Made by a program: the position numbers and the translations under genes. The notes under the pieces were generated by a model. The model was not told where the DNA came from, ran no database searches, and saw only the letters and a list, made by a program, of their open reading frames with translations. Positions 1-8,127 of a DNA stretch of 64,000 nucleotides are shown here, one piece after another. Location of the stretch: NCBI GenBank assembly GCA_938028725.1, contig CALIMH010000005.1:62001-126000 (forward strand). The letters are read 5' to 3'. Each line of letters opens with the position of its first letter. Within the stretch, counting starts at the first letter, position 1. The DNA is from an uncultured Anaerolineae bacterium. GTDB lineage: Bacteria; Chloroflexota; Anaerolineae; J036; Brachytrichaceae.

Positions 1-2399
1 CCCCAGTGCTCATCCACCAGTGCAAACGCGAAGCGGATGATGCTTTCGGTGTCTATCTCGAAGTAGCGGTAGAGATCAGCGCGATAGCCCGACTGGCCGA
101 AGCCGGTCACGCCCAGCGCATACGTGGGTTGGCCAAACACGCTGCCCACCCACGCCAGCGCGTGAGGCGCGGCGTCATGCACGGTGAGGATTGGCGCGTG
201 CCGGCTCTCCGGTGGGATGAGCTGGGCAAGGTGATGCGCCTTGTCGCCGCGGCGCTGCGCAGCGTGCCATGCGTCGTACGCGCGGCGCGGGCTGGCGAGG
301 TTGATCACGTTGACGCGCACACCCTCCTCGCGCAAGTAGTGCGCAGCTTCCAACACCTCCGGCAGCATCACGCCCGTGGTGACAATGTGCAGGTAGGGTT
401 CGCTTGGCGCGACAGGGTCGCTGAGCAGCGCGTAGCCGCCGCGCAAAAACCTTGCGCGCAGCTCGTCGCGCCCGTAGCGCTGCAGCACCGGCTCAAGCAA
501 AGACTGCTCGATGGGTTTGGTGGATAGCCGCAAATATGAGGAGCGCCCATATCGCCGATCCAAGCATTGGCGGATCGCCTCACACAGCGCCCATTCTGTC
601 TCGATGGCGAAGGTTGGCTCGTAGTAGTCGAGATTGGGCAGCTCAATGCCGAGCGACGATGTGACCGAGGACTGATGGGCGCCGCCCTCTGGTGCGAGCG
701 TCACACCGCTCGGTGTGCCCACAAAAATGAACTTGGCGCCGGAGTAGAGGCCGTAGATGATGGCGTCGAGCGCACGGCACACGAATGGGTCATACACAGT
801 GCCGATGGGGATGAGCAGTTGACCGATCAGCTCGTGGGACAGCCCCATTTGCCCCAACAACGAGAACAGGTTCATCTCGGCAATCCCCAGCTCGATGTGT
901 TGGCCGCGCAGGCTGAATTGCCAGTTCAGGATGCGCGCGCGGTTCGCCTCATAGTCAGTCACCTGGCGCAGGGTGAAGGTGCCAACTTTGTTGATCCAAC
1001 CGCCCAGATTGGTCGAGATAGAGACGTCCGCCGAGCTGGTGACGATGCGCCTGCCGAGGCGCGGCACCTCTGCCAGCCGCACCAATGCGCGCCCAAACGC
1101 TTCTTGCGTCGAGGCGACAGGGGTCTGGGTGGCGTTCAGTTCAGCGGGCACATCGTCTGAGGTGAGTGGCACGGGCGGTATGGCGCGCCTTAAGTTGAGC
1201 GCAGCGGCGCGCTGCGCACACCACCGGCCCTCCGGCGAGTCGGGGTCGAAGGCGTCCCATTGAGACTCTGCTGTGAGGCCGAAACGTGCGCGCAGCTCAC
1301 AGATGCGCTCCTCGCTCAGCAGAGCCGCGTGGTTGGCTGGGTCTCCGTAGATGGGTAGGCCGTAGCCTTTGATGGTGTAGGCAAAGATGACGGTCGGGCG
1401 CCCGGCTTGGTCGGCTTCATGCAGCTTTTCGAGCAGCAGTTGCATGTCGTGGCCGCCGAGATTGGCAAGCAGGCGGGGTAGCTGGTCATCAGGCACATGG
1501 GCGATCGCGCGCGACGCCTCGCGCCCTTGGGTGTGTCGCGTCAGCGCCTGGCGGATGGTGGGGCCGTCACTGCGGATAAGGTGCTGGTATTCCTCGTTCT
1601 CCATGTCGTCAATGCAGCGGCGCAGCGCCTCGCCGCCAGGTTGCCTGAAGGCACGCTGAAGCTGATGGCCGTATTTCGCTTCGAGCACGTTCCACCGACA
1701 TGCAGCAAAGAGTTGCTTGAGCTTGGCCGCGCGCACGCCGGGCGTCACGCGGTCTAAGCTTTGGCGGTTGAGGTCAATGATCCAAATCACGTTAGGCAGG
1801 CTTTGTAGTTCTTCCTCGATCAACGCCTCCCAGATGTTGCCCTCGTCTAGCTCGGCGTCGCCGCTGAGGGCGATGAAGCGATCGGCGGTGGTATCGCCGA
1901 AGTGAGCTTGCGCATATTGCTGTGCCAACGCGGCAAAGGTGGGGGCGACCGGACCCAGTCCCATCGAGCCGCCGGAGAAGTCCACCGGCGCGTTTTCCTT
2001 GGTGCGAGACGGATACGCCTGTAAGCCGCCGAACTGGCGCAGGGTCATAAGCGCAGATTTGGGCAGCAAGCCCATCAGATACAGCGCTGCGTAGAACACC
2101 GGTGAGGCGTGGGGCTTTACCAGCACACGGTCGCTTGCGCGCAAAAAGTAGAAATACAGCGCGGTCAGGATGGTGACCGATGAGGCTGCCGAGGCTTGGT
2201 GCCCACCAACTTTGGTTTTGTCTGGGTTATGGCGCACGTGGTTGGCGTGGTGGATCATCAGCGTGCTCAGCCACAACAGCCGTTCCTCGATGCGCTTCAG
2301 GATGCTGTAAGTGGTGGCGTCTGAGATGTGGTCAGCGTCTGCCTCTGGCGCGATGTCCGCTGTTGGCGCGGAGATACGGGTTGGCGCGTGCTCGAGCAT
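1..2399 (-). CDS. Pyruvate dehydrogenase E1 / transketolase-like thiamine-diphosphate enzyme (3' end off window)
   Basis: The reading frame is open from an ATG at 2399 to the left edge, about 799 codons. A strong Shine-Dalgarno (GGAGGAAG) lies just upstream. The N-terminal part has a GGHQAS segment and a PHASPVFY segment typical of the homodimeric AceE/transketolase superfamily. A ThDP-binding motif starts GDAELDEGN and ends about 30 residues later at DLN. Near the window edge the frame reads GVTGFGQSGYRADLYRYF, the C-terminal turn of this family, so only a few residues should be missing. The enzyme would decarboxylate a 2-oxo acid such as pyruvate, or act as a transketolase; sequence alone does not decide. 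The upstream gene is a GntR/FCD regulator, an arrangement like pdhR-aceE, which favours a pyruvate dehydrogenase E1 role. The start lies inside the 3' end of that regulator. Confidence 0.8.
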   Translation of the reverse strand, partial: MLEHAPTRISAPTADIAPEADADHISDATTYSILKRIEERLLWLSTLMIHHANHVRHNPDKTKVGGHQASAASSVTILTALYFYFLRASDRVLVKPHASPVFYAALYLMGLLPKSALMTLRQFGGLQAYPSRTKENAPVDFSGGSMGLGPVAPTFAALAQQYAQAHFGDTTADRFIALSGDAELDEGNIWEALIEEELQSLPNVIWIIDLNRQSLDRVTPGVRAAKLKQLFAACRWNVLEAKYGHQLQRAFRQPGGEALRRCIDDMENEEYQHLIRSDGPTIRQALTRHTQGREASRAIAHVPDDQLPRLLANLGGHDMQLLLEKLHEADQAGRPTVIFAYTIKGYGLPIYGDPANHAALLSEERICELRARFGLTAESQWDAFDPDSPEGRWCAQRAAALNLRRAIPPVPLTSDDVPAELNATQTPVASTQEAFGRALVRLAEVPRLGRRIVTSSADVSISTNLGGWINKVGTFTLRQVTDYEANRARILNWQFSLRGQHIELGIAEMNLFSLLGQMGLSHELIGQLLIPIGTVYDPFVCRALDAIIYGLYSGAKFIFVGTPSGVTLAPEGGAHQSSVTSSLGIELPNLDYYEPTFAIETEWALCEAIRQCLDRRYGRSSYLRLSTKPIEQSLLEPVLQRYGRDELRARFLRGGYALLSDPVAPSEPYLHIVTTGVMLPEVLEAAHYLREEGVRVNVINLASPRRAYDAWHAAQRRGDKAHHLAQLIPPESRHAPILTVHDAAPHALAWVGSVFGQPTYALGVTGFGQSGYRADLYRYFEIDTESIIRFAFALVDEHW

Positions 2400-3096
2400 G
2401 TGCTTCCTCCCTCTCACGAATTGCGGCTTTCTTCAAGGCTAATGGCGTCAGCAGCTTAGCGATGTTGTCTGCGGCTTGCTGCAAGTGCTCGGATAATTGT
2501 CGTGTGGCCAATGCCACATCGCGGCGCCGGCAAGCTCGTAGGATGAGGCGATGCTGGTGCTGGGCCTCGCGGTGGTGGTTGCTTTGGGTGAGATAAGCCA
2601 CCACGCAGCGCTGCACGCTCACGTGCAGGCTCTGGATGGCGTCCAGCAAGCGTGGCATCCGGCACGGCGCGTAAAGGCGCGCGTGAAACTCGCGGTTCAG
2701 TTCGCTCCAGGCCAGCGGATCGCGCTCGTCCTCCATGATGGTGATCAGCCCCTCCAGGCGCACCAAGTCCGCCGAGGTGAGGTTGGTTACAGCGTGGCGC
2801 AACGCCAGCGTCTCCAGCGCGATGCGCATGGCGTAGATTTCCGCCACTTCCGGCGCGGAGAGCGCAGCAACAGTTGCCCCCCGATGCGGGATTAACGTCA
2901 CCAACCCTTCAGCTTGAAGTTGCACCAGCGCCTCGCGCCCAGGGATTTTGCTCACGCCAAAGCGCGCGGCCAGCTCGTCCTGTGGCAACGCTTGACCATC
3001 GTGCAGCTCCCCGCGCACAATGGCGCGCCGCAACTCTGCCGCCAGCCAAGCGGCTGTGCTGCTGGCCGATCGCTGGGTGAGCGCTTCGTCGAGCAA
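2332..3096 (-). CDS. GntR-family (FadR/FCD type) transcriptional regulator
   Basis: A 254-residue protein. Its N-terminal winged helix (about residues 10-75) carries the GntR pattern ELAARFGVSKIPGREAL followed by GLVTLIPHRGATV. The C-terminal all-helical FCD ligand domain (about 85-225) has the metal- or acid-binding residues of the ALRHAV and LNREFHARLY segments. The start is TTG at 3096; an in-frame stop lies close upstream and no ATG is available. A TAGAAT hexamer sits 9 bases before it, within a palindrome, so autoregulation is likely. The 3' end overlaps the E1-like gene by 68 bases, which implies co-transcription and translational coupling. By analogy with PdhR it probably senses a small carboxylic acid and controls the E1-like gene; the ligand is inferred. 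The last 25 residues are basic and outside the normal domain. Confidence 0.85.
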   Translation of the reverse strand: MLDEALTQRSASSTAAWLAAELRRAIVRGELHDGQALPQDELAARFGVSKIPGREALVQLQAEGLVTLIPHRGATVAALSAPEVAEIYAMRIALETLALRHAVTNLTSADLVRLEGLITIMEDERDPLAWSELNREFHARLYAPCRMPRLLDAIQSLHVSVQRCVVAYLTQSNHHREAQHQHRLILRACRRRDVALATRQLSEHLQQAADNIAKLLTPLALKKAAIREREEAHARARANPYLRANSGHRARGRR

Positions 3097-3103
3097 GGTA
3101 CTG

Positions 3104-3121
3104 CGATTCTAATCGTATACG
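3104..3121 (-). promoter_or_regulatory. Candidate promoter and GntR operator
   Basis: Two overlapping palindromes lie between the GntR gene and the divergent protease: CGATT-CT-AATCG at 3104-3115 and CGTATACG at 3114-3121. The second resembles the TNGTNNNACNA-type operator of FadR-subfamily regulators. The first contains the leftward -10-like TAGAAT (3111-3106). Binding here would cover the polymerase site of the GntR-E1 operon. Binding is inferred. Confidence 0.5.
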
Positions 3122-3206
3122 CTCATTGCGCGTTAACCATTAACCTAGCCGAATGGCGTGGCTTATCTCGACCAACGCCCAGCTAGTCAAAAAGGCGCTT
3201 GGCCTG

Positions 3207-3212
3207 TATGGT
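3207..3212 (+). promoter_or_regulatory. -10-like element of the protease operon
   Basis: TATGGT lies 7 bases before the ATG at 3220, the distance expected for a leaderless transcript. No clear -35 or Shine-Dalgarno is visible. Confidence 0.35.
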
Positions 3213-3219
3213 TGTAAGC

Positions 3220-4122
3220 ATGAGCGACGCGCAGACGTTGTTGGAACAGTTCTCGCAGCAAATGGCTGATGCAGTGGAGCAGGTGGGGCGCTCCATCGTG
3301 ACGGTGTATGGGCGGCGCAGACAGCCCTCCAGCGGTTTCGCCTTCGCCCAGAATTTGGTGCTGACGGCTTCTCACGCGCTGGAGCGCACGCGCGATTTGC
3401 GCATCGGCACTCCTGATGGCCGCAAGCTTGCCGCTGAGCTTGTGGGCCGCGATGACCTCACCGACTTGGCAGTGTTGCGCGTTGGGCAGCTCGATGTGCC
3501 TACCGCGAGCCAAACCGCTGCAGCACGAGTGGGGCAAATGGCGCTTGCCGTAGCACGGCCGGGTGAAGATGGGCTGATGGCTAGCCTAGGGGTGGTGAGC
3601 AAGCTGCTGCGCAGCCCGGCCATGAGCCGGGCGCGGTGGGCCGGACGACTAGATCGTGTGATCCAGACGGACGCGATCCCATACCCCGGCTTCAGCGGCG
3701 GCCTGCTGATCTTGCCGAGCGGCGCCGTGCTAGGGATGTTGACCAGCAGCCTGTTGCCGGGCATCGCGGCGGCCATCCCGCTCGATGTGGCTTTGCCGCT
3801 TGCCCAGGACCTCGCTCACCACGGTTATCTGAAGCGCGGCTATCTCGGCGTGCTGACTCAGCAGGTGGTGCTGCCGGCTGCCCAGCGGACGGAGTCGCGT
3901 CAACGTGGCTTGCTAGTGGTGCGCGTGGAGGACAACAGCCCCGCCGAGCAGGGCGGCATGATGGTCGGCGATGTGATTGTGTCGGTGGACGAGCGGCCGG
4001 TGAACGACGCTGACGATTTGTTGGCGGCAGTGTCTGCGGCGAGCATCGGCCAGCCGTTGCGCTTGGGCGTGCTGCGCGGCGGCGTATACTCCACTGTTAC
4101 CGTGGCAGTGGGCGAGCGATGA
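3220..4122 (+). CDS. HtrA-like trypsin-type serine protease with C-terminal PDZ domain
   Basis: A 300-residue chymotrypsin-fold protease (about residues 20-200) followed by one PDZ domain (about 210-300). The catalytic triad is intact: His52 in TASHAL, Asp82 in TDLAVL and Ser159 in GFSGG. No signal peptide or membrane segment is visible, so the product looks cytoplasmic, unlike classic DegP/HtrA. In-frame starts also exist at 3199 (TTG) and 3208 (ATG). I prefer ATG 3220 because a -10-like hexamer lies 7 bases before it and would overlap the earlier starts. The next protease gene overlaps by 4 bases (ATGA), so the two are translationally coupled. PDZ domains usually recruit C-terminal peptides, so a quality-control or regulatory protease role is plausible. 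Confidence 0.85.
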   Translation: MSDAQTLLEQFSQQMADAVEQVGRSIVTVYGRRRQPSSGFAFAQNLVLTASHALERTRDLRIGTPDGRKLAAELVGRDDLTDLAVLRVGQLDVPTASQTAAARVGQMALAVARPGEDGLMASLGVVSKLLRSPAMSRARWAGRLDRVIQTDAIPYPGFSGGLLILPSGAVLGMLTSSLLPGIAAAIPLDVALPLAQDLAHHGYLKRGYLGVLTQQVVLPAAQRTESRQRGLLVVRVEDNSPAEQGGMMVGDVIVSVDERPVNDADDLLAAVSAASIGQPLRLGVLRGGVYSTVTVAVGER

Positions 4123-4766
4123 ACGCAGTGCACGTGGTGACGCACCTGGAAGATGGCCTGGCTGCACTGCTGGCGTACGCTTGCCGCGGCGTGGTGCAGG
4201 TGCGCACAGCGAGCGGTTTTGGCACCGGCGTCGTCTGGCGCGCCGATCCCGAGGTGGTGGAAGTTGTGACCAACGCGCACGTCGTCCGCGAGGCGCGCCA
4301 GGGCGTGGTGCAGGTGGTCACGCACGATCGGCAACAGGAGGTCGCGCGTGTGGCGATCTTCAAGCCCGAGGTGGATTTGGCGCTGCTGCGCATCGAGCAT
4401 CCGCACGAGCTGGATGCCCAGGCGGTGCTAGCGCTGCCATTCGACACGGATGGACGCCCGCGCGTCGGTGAGCTAGTGTTCGCTATCGGCAATCCGCGAG
4501 GCGAACCCCATGTGATCACGATGGGGGTGCTCAGCGCGTGGTCTGAAGCCTTGGCAGGCGGCCGGCGTATCCCGGTGTTGCGCTCTGATGTGCTGCTGGC
4601 TCCTGGTAACAGTGGCGGGCCGTTGTTGAACGCGCGCGGCAGCGTGATCGGCATCAATGCGCTGATTGTGGGCGGCGATCAAAGCGTGTCCATACCGGCG
4701 ACAGTGGTGTGCGAGGCGCTCGACCTGCGCCGATGGCACACCAAGCCTACAATGCGAGCAGCGTGA
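4119..4766 (+). CDS. Trypsin-like serine protease without PDZ domain
   Basis: A 215-residue protein that is essentially one trypsin-like domain. The catalytic residues are His54 (TNAHVV), Asp86 (VDLALL) and Ser165 (GNSGGPL), all in normal contexts, so it should be active. There is no signal peptide, membrane anchor or PDZ domain. It overlaps the upstream HtrA-like gene by ATGA and the downstream LuxR gene by GTGA, so the three form one coupled operon. It looks like a divergent duplicate of its neighbour that lost or never had the PDZ module; the pair may work as one mixed assembly. Its substrate is unknown. Confidence 0.85.
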   Translation: MNAVHVVTHLEDGLAALLAYACRGVVQVRTASGFGTGVVWRADPEVVEVVTNAHVVREARQGVVQVVTHDRQQEVARVAIFKPEVDLALLRIEHPHELDAQAVLALPFDTDGRPRVGELVFAIGNPRGEPHVITMGVLSAWSEALAGGRRIPVLRSDVLLAPGNSGGPLLNARGSVIGINALIVGGDQSVSIPATVVCEALDLRRWHTKPTMRAA

Positions 4767-5374
4767 CGCACGTGCTGATCGTGTCGGAGTCGCCAGCGCT
4801 TGCGCTAGGGCTTCAGGTGCTGCTCGGTGCTGCCCCAGATATGCTCGTGATCGGCCAGGCGGACGATGCCCACCGAGCCGCCGATCTGCTGGACGAGGCC
4901 GACGTCGTGCTGGCTGACGGATTGGCATCGGCACGGGCTGCGCTGAGTAGCGCTGAGGGAGCGCGCCCCGGCGTGGTGCTGCTGGAAAGCGATGCTCCCC
5001 AAGCTGCCGCGTGGATGCGGCGCTTGGCTGTGGAGCGGTGGGCGGTGTTGCCGCCCTACGCGCCGACAGATGCCGTGATCGCGGCAGTGCGCGCCGTTGC
5101 ATCAGGCTTGATCGCGTTGTCGCCAGAGTATGTCCACCTGCTGCGGCCTGTGCCGTTGCCAGTTGAGGATGAAGGCGTCGCGCTCTCGCCGCGCGAGCTG
5201 GAGGTGCTTCAGCTCGCGAGCCAGGGGCTGCCAAGCAAGTTGATCGCTTCGCAAATGGGCATAGCCGAGTCCACGGTGAAGTTCCATCTTTCATCCGTTT
5301 ACGCCAAACTGGGTGTCGCCAGCCGCGCTGAGGCGATCAGCCGCGCTGTGAAGTTGGGGCTGGTGACGTTGTAG
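4763..5374 (+). CDS. LuxR/NarL-type response regulator with degenerate receiver domain
   Basis: A 203-residue protein. Residues 1-115 have the alpha/beta layout of a receiver domain and residues 140-200 form a LuxR-type helix-turn-helix (LSPRELEVLQL, then STVKFHLSSVYAKLGV). The receiver is atypical. The paired acidic residues after the first strand are replaced by Ser-Glu, and the conserved Lys of the last strand is replaced by Pro (about residues 97-98). Asp52 could still be the acceptor position. Phosphorylation-independent control is therefore likely. I chose the GTG at 4763, which overlaps the preceding stop as GTGA; an ATG at 4733 would lie inside the protease gene. No partner kinase is adjacent. 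Co-expression with two proteases suggests stress or proteostasis control, but this is inference. Confidence 0.8.
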   Translation: MTHVLIVSESPALALGLQVLLGAAPDMLVIGQADDAHRAADLLDEADVVLADGLASARAALSSAEGARPGVVLLESDAPQAAAWMRRLAVERWAVLPPYAPTDAVIAAVRAVASGLIALSPEYVHLLRPVPLPVEDEGVALSPRELEVLQLASQGLPSKLIASQMGIAESTVKFHLSSVYAKLGVASRAEAISRAVKLGLVTL

Positions 5375-5384
5375 CGAATTGGGC

Positions 5385-5390
5385 TATAGT
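5385..5390 (+). promoter_or_regulatory. -10-like element of the epimerase gene
   Basis: TATAGT ends 9 bases before the ATG at 5400. The preceding gene stops at 5374, so this gene probably has its own promoter and a nearly leaderless message. Confidence 0.4.
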
Positions 5391-5399
5391 TGTGCTTGC

Positions 5400-6347
5400 A
5401 TGAGCGAGTTGCATGTGGTGTTGGGCGCTTCGGGCGCGTTGGGGTCAGCAATTGTGCACCACTTGCAAGCGGAGGGATATCCAGTTCGCGCAGTAGCCCG
5501 CAACGCGCAGCGCGCAGCCGATGCGTTGCCCGACGAGGTGGAGGTCGTGGTGTGTGACGCGCTGGACACTGCTGCGCTGCGGCAAGCCTGCGCGGGGGCA
5601 GCGGTGATCTACGACTGCCTTTACGTCGGCCAGCAATTGCGCGAGGCCACAGAGAGCGTGCTGCACGTCGCCCGCGAGCTTGCCGCGCGGCTGGTTTTCC
5701 CCAGCAACCCTTTGGTGTATGGGCCGCTGCAGCGCGTGCCGGCCGACGAAGCGCATCCCTTGCAACCCACGTCGCAGCGCGGACGCCTGCGATTAGCGGT
5801 GGAGCGGATGCTCCTGCAGGCTCACGCGCGCGGCGAGGTGGCAGTGGTGATCCCGCGCCTGTCCACTTTTTACGGCGCGCATGTGCACGGCACGTTGATG
5901 GGCGCTATCTTTGAGGCAGCGCTCCGCAATCAAAAAGCTGTTTGGCTGGGGCGGCTGGACGTGCCTCACGACTTCGTGTATTTGCCCGATGCCGCTGCGG
6001 CTTGCGTGTTCTTAGCGACTGACCCGGGGGCGTATGGCCAAGCCTGGCATGTGCCAGGCGCGGGACCACTCACCGGCGCGCAGTTCATCGAGCTGGTGTA
6101 TCGCGCTTTTAACCACGAGCCGAAAGTCGTCACGCGAAATCGCCTGCTCTTCCAACTGGCCGGCTTGATCTCGCCGCAAGTCCGCGAGGTGGTCGAATTG
6201 CTATACGAGTTCGACCAACCTTTCGTGCTGGATGGAGGCAAGTTGGCGCGCGCATACCCAGCCTTTGAGTACACCCCTCACGAAATCGGCATCCGAGAAA
6301 CAGCCGCCTGGTATGCGGCTGTGCTCAGCCCGACGGCAGGTGCTTGA
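5400..6347 (+). CDS. NAD(P)-dependent epimerase/dehydratase-like (extended SDR) protein
   Basis: A 315-residue Rossmann-fold protein. The nucleotide-binding motif GASGALG is at about residues 8-14, after a short beta strand. The N-terminal half (about 1-180) follows the NAD-dependent epimerase/dehydratase pattern. The C-terminal third contains YLPDAAAACV and HVPGAGPLTGAQF, the substrate-domain signature of extended SDR proteins. The classical Tyr-x3-Lys pair is not obvious; a conserved Tyr sits in LVYGP (about residue 107), and the Lys position reads differently, so catalysis is uncertain. I prefer ATG 5400 over a TTG at 5379 because of the -10-like hexamer. The substrate may be a nucleotide sugar or another small metabolite. 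The small membrane protein gene follows directly. Confidence 0.8.
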   Translation: MSELHVVLGASGALGSAIVHHLQAEGYPVRAVARNAQRAADALPDEVEVVVCDALDTAALRQACAGAAVIYDCLYVGQQLREATESVLHVARELAARLVFPSNPLVYGPLQRVPADEAHPLQPTSQRGRLRLAVERMLLQAHARGEVAVVIPRLSTFYGAHVHGTLMGAIFEAALRNQKAVWLGRLDVPHDFVYLPDAAAACVFLATDPGAYGQAWHVPGAGPLTGAQFIELVYRAFNHEPKVVTRNRLLFQLAGLISPQVREVVELLYEFDQPFVLDGGKLARAYPAFEYTPHEIGIRETAAWYAAVLSPTAGA

Positions 6348-6389
6348 ATGATCCGCGTCCCTGCCCAGCTCGCACGAGTGGAGCTTGCT

Positions 6390-6749
6390 ATGAACACCGT
6401 CATCATGTGGCTTGTCGTGAACACCGCCAGTGTGTTTGTGACGGTTCAACTGTTGCCAGGGGTGAAAGTGAGGGAGGAATCGCTGGCGACATATCTGCTG
6501 CTTGGGCTGATCTTCGGCCTGGTCAATGCGCTGCTGAAGCCTGTCCTCAAGCTGCTCACCTTTCCCCTGATCGTGCTGACGCTGGGCTTGTTTCTGTTGG
6601 TGATCAACGCGCTCGTGCTGTTGTTGACTGCAGCGCTGAGCGGTGGCAGCTTGCAGTTCGCCAGCTTCGGTGATGCGCTGCTGGCCGGTCTGGTGATAGG
6701 GGCGGTCAATTGGGGGATGCAGGTCGCGCTGCGCAAGCGCGGCGAGTGA
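6390..6749 (+). CDS. Phage-holin-4-superfamily small membrane protein
   Basis: A 119-residue protein with four hydrophobic segments and a LLPGVKV turn after the first, the layout of the Pfam 'phage holin family 4' (PF04020) proteins. Despite the name these are common chromosomal membrane proteins of unknown function, and there are no phage genes nearby. ATG 6390 has a GGAG Shine-Dalgarno 6 bases upstream and gives the normal family length. An ATG at 6348, directly after the epimerase stop, would add 14 residues. It is probably co-transcribed with the epimerase gene. Confidence 0.75.
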   Translation: MNTVIMWLVVNTASVFVTVQLLPGVKVREESLATYLLLGLIFGLVNALLKPVLKLLTFPLIVLTLGLFLLVINALVLLLTAALSGGSLQFASFGDALLAGLVIGAVNWGMQVALRKRGE

Positions 6750-6755
6750 GCGCAC

Positions 6756-6998
6756 TCAGCGGCTGAACAAGCGCGCGATGATGTTGAGCAGAATCGAAAG
6801 CCCAATGCTCAGCACGATCATCGTGCCAAGTGGGATGTAAAGCCGAAAGTTCTCTCGCTCGATCACCACGTCGCCTGGTAACTGCCCCAGCGGGAGAGGC
6901 GGCAGCACGCGCGTGATCAGTTGCACGATCACGCCGCCAGCGATTAGTAGCGCGCCGAACAGCACCAACACACGTGCCAAGGGGTGAAGGTCAAGCAT
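6756..6998 (-). CDS. DUF2905-family small membrane protein
   Basis: An 80-residue protein with two membrane segments (about residues 8-28 and 56-76) flanking the conserved loop PLGQLPGDVVIERENFRLYIPLG in shortened form: PLGQLPGD then IPLGT. This is the diagnostic pattern of the DUF2905 family, which has no known function. The ATG at 6998 is preferred over a TTG directly before it. A TAGAAT hexamer lies 9 bases upstream. The gene converges on the holin-like gene with only 6 bases between the stops. Confidence 0.85.
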   Translation of the reverse strand: MLDLHPLARVLVLFGALLIAGGVIVQLITRVLPPLPLGQLPGDVVIERENFRLYIPLGTMIVLSIGLSILLNIIARLFSR

Positions 6999-7007
6999 CA
7001 AAGCCTA

Positions 7008-7013
7008 ATTCTA
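7008..7013 (-). promoter_or_regulatory. -10-like element of the DUF2905 gene
   Basis: Leftward TAGAAT, 9 bases before the ATG at 6998. No Shine-Dalgarno is visible between them, so a leaderless message is likely. Confidence 0.45.
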
Positions 7014-7128
7014 GTGGATTTTAGATTGGGGGCGGTCGGCAGTGTAAAAGTGCGGTGCGAAGTGATGCGGACTGTAATCGGAGGCGTCGGCGCGCATAGC
7101 TGCTTGCTATTCTCCCGTCTCACTATGC

Positions 7129-7134
7129 TATCCT
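7129..7134 (+). promoter_or_regulatory. -10-like element of the metallophosphoesterase gene
   Basis: TATCCT, 10 bases before the ATG at 7145. A TATGCT at 7124-7129 overlaps it and is an equally good candidate. Confidence 0.3.
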
Positions 7135-7144
7135 CAACCCCCTG

Positions 7145-8122
7145 ATGCAATCGGCATCTTCGTTGCGCGCTAGAAAAAGAAGAACAGCGCCGCTGTTTGT
7201 CCATCGCCTGGTGGATTATCTGTTTGCATCGAGCGCGGTTGTGGCGGCCTCGGCCTTGCTGGTAGTCATCGCTGCATTGGGACGAGGTGAGCTGGTCCTA
7301 GCGCTTGGCTGTTTGGCGGTGGCCGCGCTGGCGGGCGTCGGGGTGCGTGCCCGCTTTGTTGTCCCCTTTCGCATCCATGTGACGCGCTACGACATGACGC
7401 CCATCGTGCAGGCTCACACTGCGCGGAAGCCGGTGCGCGTTTGCTTCTTCTCAGACCTCCACCTTGGCGAGTATAAGCGCGCGGACTGGGCCCAGCGCGT
7501 GGTGGATGCCGTACTTGCCCTCTCCCCAGACGTGATCCTGATCGGCGGCGACCTAGTGGGGCTGACGGATTGCTGTGACCTTGTCGACCTCCTCGCGCCG
7601 CTAGCCAAATTGCGCGCGCCGCAAGGTGTGTTCGCTGTGCTCGGCAATCACGATTATGGCTTGCCCGGCCCAGACCACTCCGAGGAGTTGCTGCGCCTGC
7701 TCCCCAATTTGGGAATCCGTGTGTTGCGCAACGAGTGTGTGTCGCTGGGCGATCGCCTGTGGGTGGTTGGCGTGGATGAGCTATGGGCCAACCGAGACGA
7801 TGTGCCGCGCGCGCTGCAATGCTGCATGCCCGCCCAGGCGCCGGTGATCATCTTGGGCCACAATCCCGATCTGTTGCTGCGCATGGAGCAACAACGTAGC
7901 CCCCACTGGCCAACGCCACTGATCTGTCTATTTGGTCACACCCACCACGGGCAAATTTACCTACCCTGGCTGTGGCGTTTGACCACACCGATCCGCTCGC
8001 GCTACTGTCGCGGCCTATATCACTTGCCCTTGGGTTGGGCCTACGTCTCCTCCGGCGTGGGCGAGAATACCACCCCCACACGGCTCAACACCAAGCCGGA
8101 GATCGTGCTGCTTGAGCTGTAG
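7145..8122 (+). CDS. Membrane-anchored calcineurin-like metallophosphoesterase (YkuE/YaeI type)
   Basis: A 325-residue protein. Two hydrophobic segments near residues 25-46 and 48-68 anchor the N-terminus. The catalytic domain (about 95-325) contains all five metal motifs: SDLHLG (Asp104, His106), GGDL, GNHD, GHNPD and GHTHHGQ. This motif set and the N-terminal anchor match the YkuE/YaeI branch, dimetal phosphohydrolases whose natural substrates are poorly known (nucleotide-diphospho-lipid or phosphodiester hydrolysis has been proposed for relatives). It stands alone between a divergent DUF2905 gene and a convergent PA14 gene. Confidence 0.88.
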   Translation: MQSASSLRARKRRTAPLFVHRLVDYLFASSAVVAASALLVVIAALGRGELVLALGCLAVAALAGVGVRARFVVPFRIHVTRYDMTPIVQAHTARKPVRVCFFSDLHLGEYKRADWAQRVVDAVLALSPDVILIGGDLVGLTDCCDLVDLLAPLAKLRAPQGVFAVLGNHDYGLPGPDHSEELLRLLPNLGIRVLRNECVSLGDRLWVVGVDELWANRDDVPRALQCCMPAQAPVIILGHNPDLLLRMEQQRSPHWPTPLICLFGHTHHGQIYLPWLWRLTTPIRSRYCRGLYHLPLGWAYVSSGVGENTTPTRLNTKPEIVLLEL

Positions 8123-8127
8123 CCCTT

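Noticed and set aside
6-527. A long open frame on the + strand at the left edge
   Set aside because: It is antisense to the E1-like gene, whose motifs are clear; the + frame has no recognisable protein pattern.
6390-6749. Prophage or lysis cassette suggested by the holin-like name
   Set aside because: The family is broadly chromosomal and no phage gene, integrase or endolysin is near.
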